Assembly (NCBI GenBank): GCA_029204225.1
Contig: CM055097.1
Location: 63,795,662 to 63,859,661 of the forward strand
DNA from: Diphasiastrum complanatum
Taxonomy: Eukaryota; Streptophyta; Lycopodiopsida; Lycopodiales; Lycopodiaceae
Reading direction: 5' to 3'
Length of the DNA: 64,000 nt
In this document: one piece after another, positions 63,996 to 64,000 of the stretch
Layout of the letters: each line of letters begins with the position of its first letter
How positions within the stretch are numbered: the stretch's first letter is position 1
The notes under the pieces: model-generated
Database searches by the model: none
Told to the model about the DNA's origin: nothing
What the model saw: the letters and a program-made list of their open reading frames with translations, nothing else
Made by a program: the position numbers and the translations under genes

Positions 63996-64000
63996 GACTC

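Overview
The window looks like nuclear DNA of a land plant with a large, repeat-rich genome. The evidence is Ty1/copia retrotransposons primed by initiator-tRNA-Met, GT-AG introns with plant-like pyrimidine tracts, a very long intron, and many (CT)n/(GA)n arrays. I cannot fix the lineage; a fern or another large-genome plant would fit, but that is a guess. I saw no bacterial operons, rRNA, tRNA or CRISPR.

Region 1, about 1-26,750, is dominated by one host gene on the minus strand. Its main exon (13,455 down to 1) is at least 13,455 bp of uninterrupted reading frame, 4,485 codons, and runs off the left edge. It encodes an acidic, Glu/Asp/Ser/Thr-rich, probably disordered protein. The last ~4 kb in the window is a tandem array of units of about 177 residues; an older, longer-period repeat lies upstream. 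A phase-compatible first exon at 25,703-25,557 starts MGKCTSKER, a probable acylation signal, and ends at a clean splice donor. If the two are joined, the intron is about 12.1 kb. It contains CT/GA arrays, a palindromic minisatellite and several short duplications. A 5'-UTR intron and a CT-rich leader are likely at 25,713-26,750.

Region 2, about 27,650-44,950, is a retrotransposon graveyard: a truncated family B copia element (27,650-30,475), a pair of inverted LTR-like arms (30.7-31.9 kb and 37.5-38.7 kb) around an unrecognised spacer, scattered copia linker, LTR, RT and RNase H fragments (38.8-42.5 kb), an unidentified 177-residue reading frame (43,166-42,633), and a copia gag remnant.

Region 3, about 44,946-53,610, holds two copies of one copia family (family A) nested in opposite orientation. 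The minus-strand copy (46,808-52,143) sits inside the RNase H end of a plus-strand copy, with a near-perfect 5-bp target duplication. Both copies lack reverse transcriptase and carry the same unfamiliar sequence in its place. An older RT relic follows.

Region 4, about 53,610-64,000, holds a 4,152-bp copia element (family B, 55,747-59,898) with ~98% identical LTRs. It has Gag and protease, but unfamiliar sequence where integrase and RT should be. At the right edge is the 3' end of a third minus-strand element whose reading frame fuses a copia linker to unfamiliar sequence.

Two themes stand out: the giant repetitive exon, and three copia families in which pol has been replaced by unfamiliar sequence, partly in frame.
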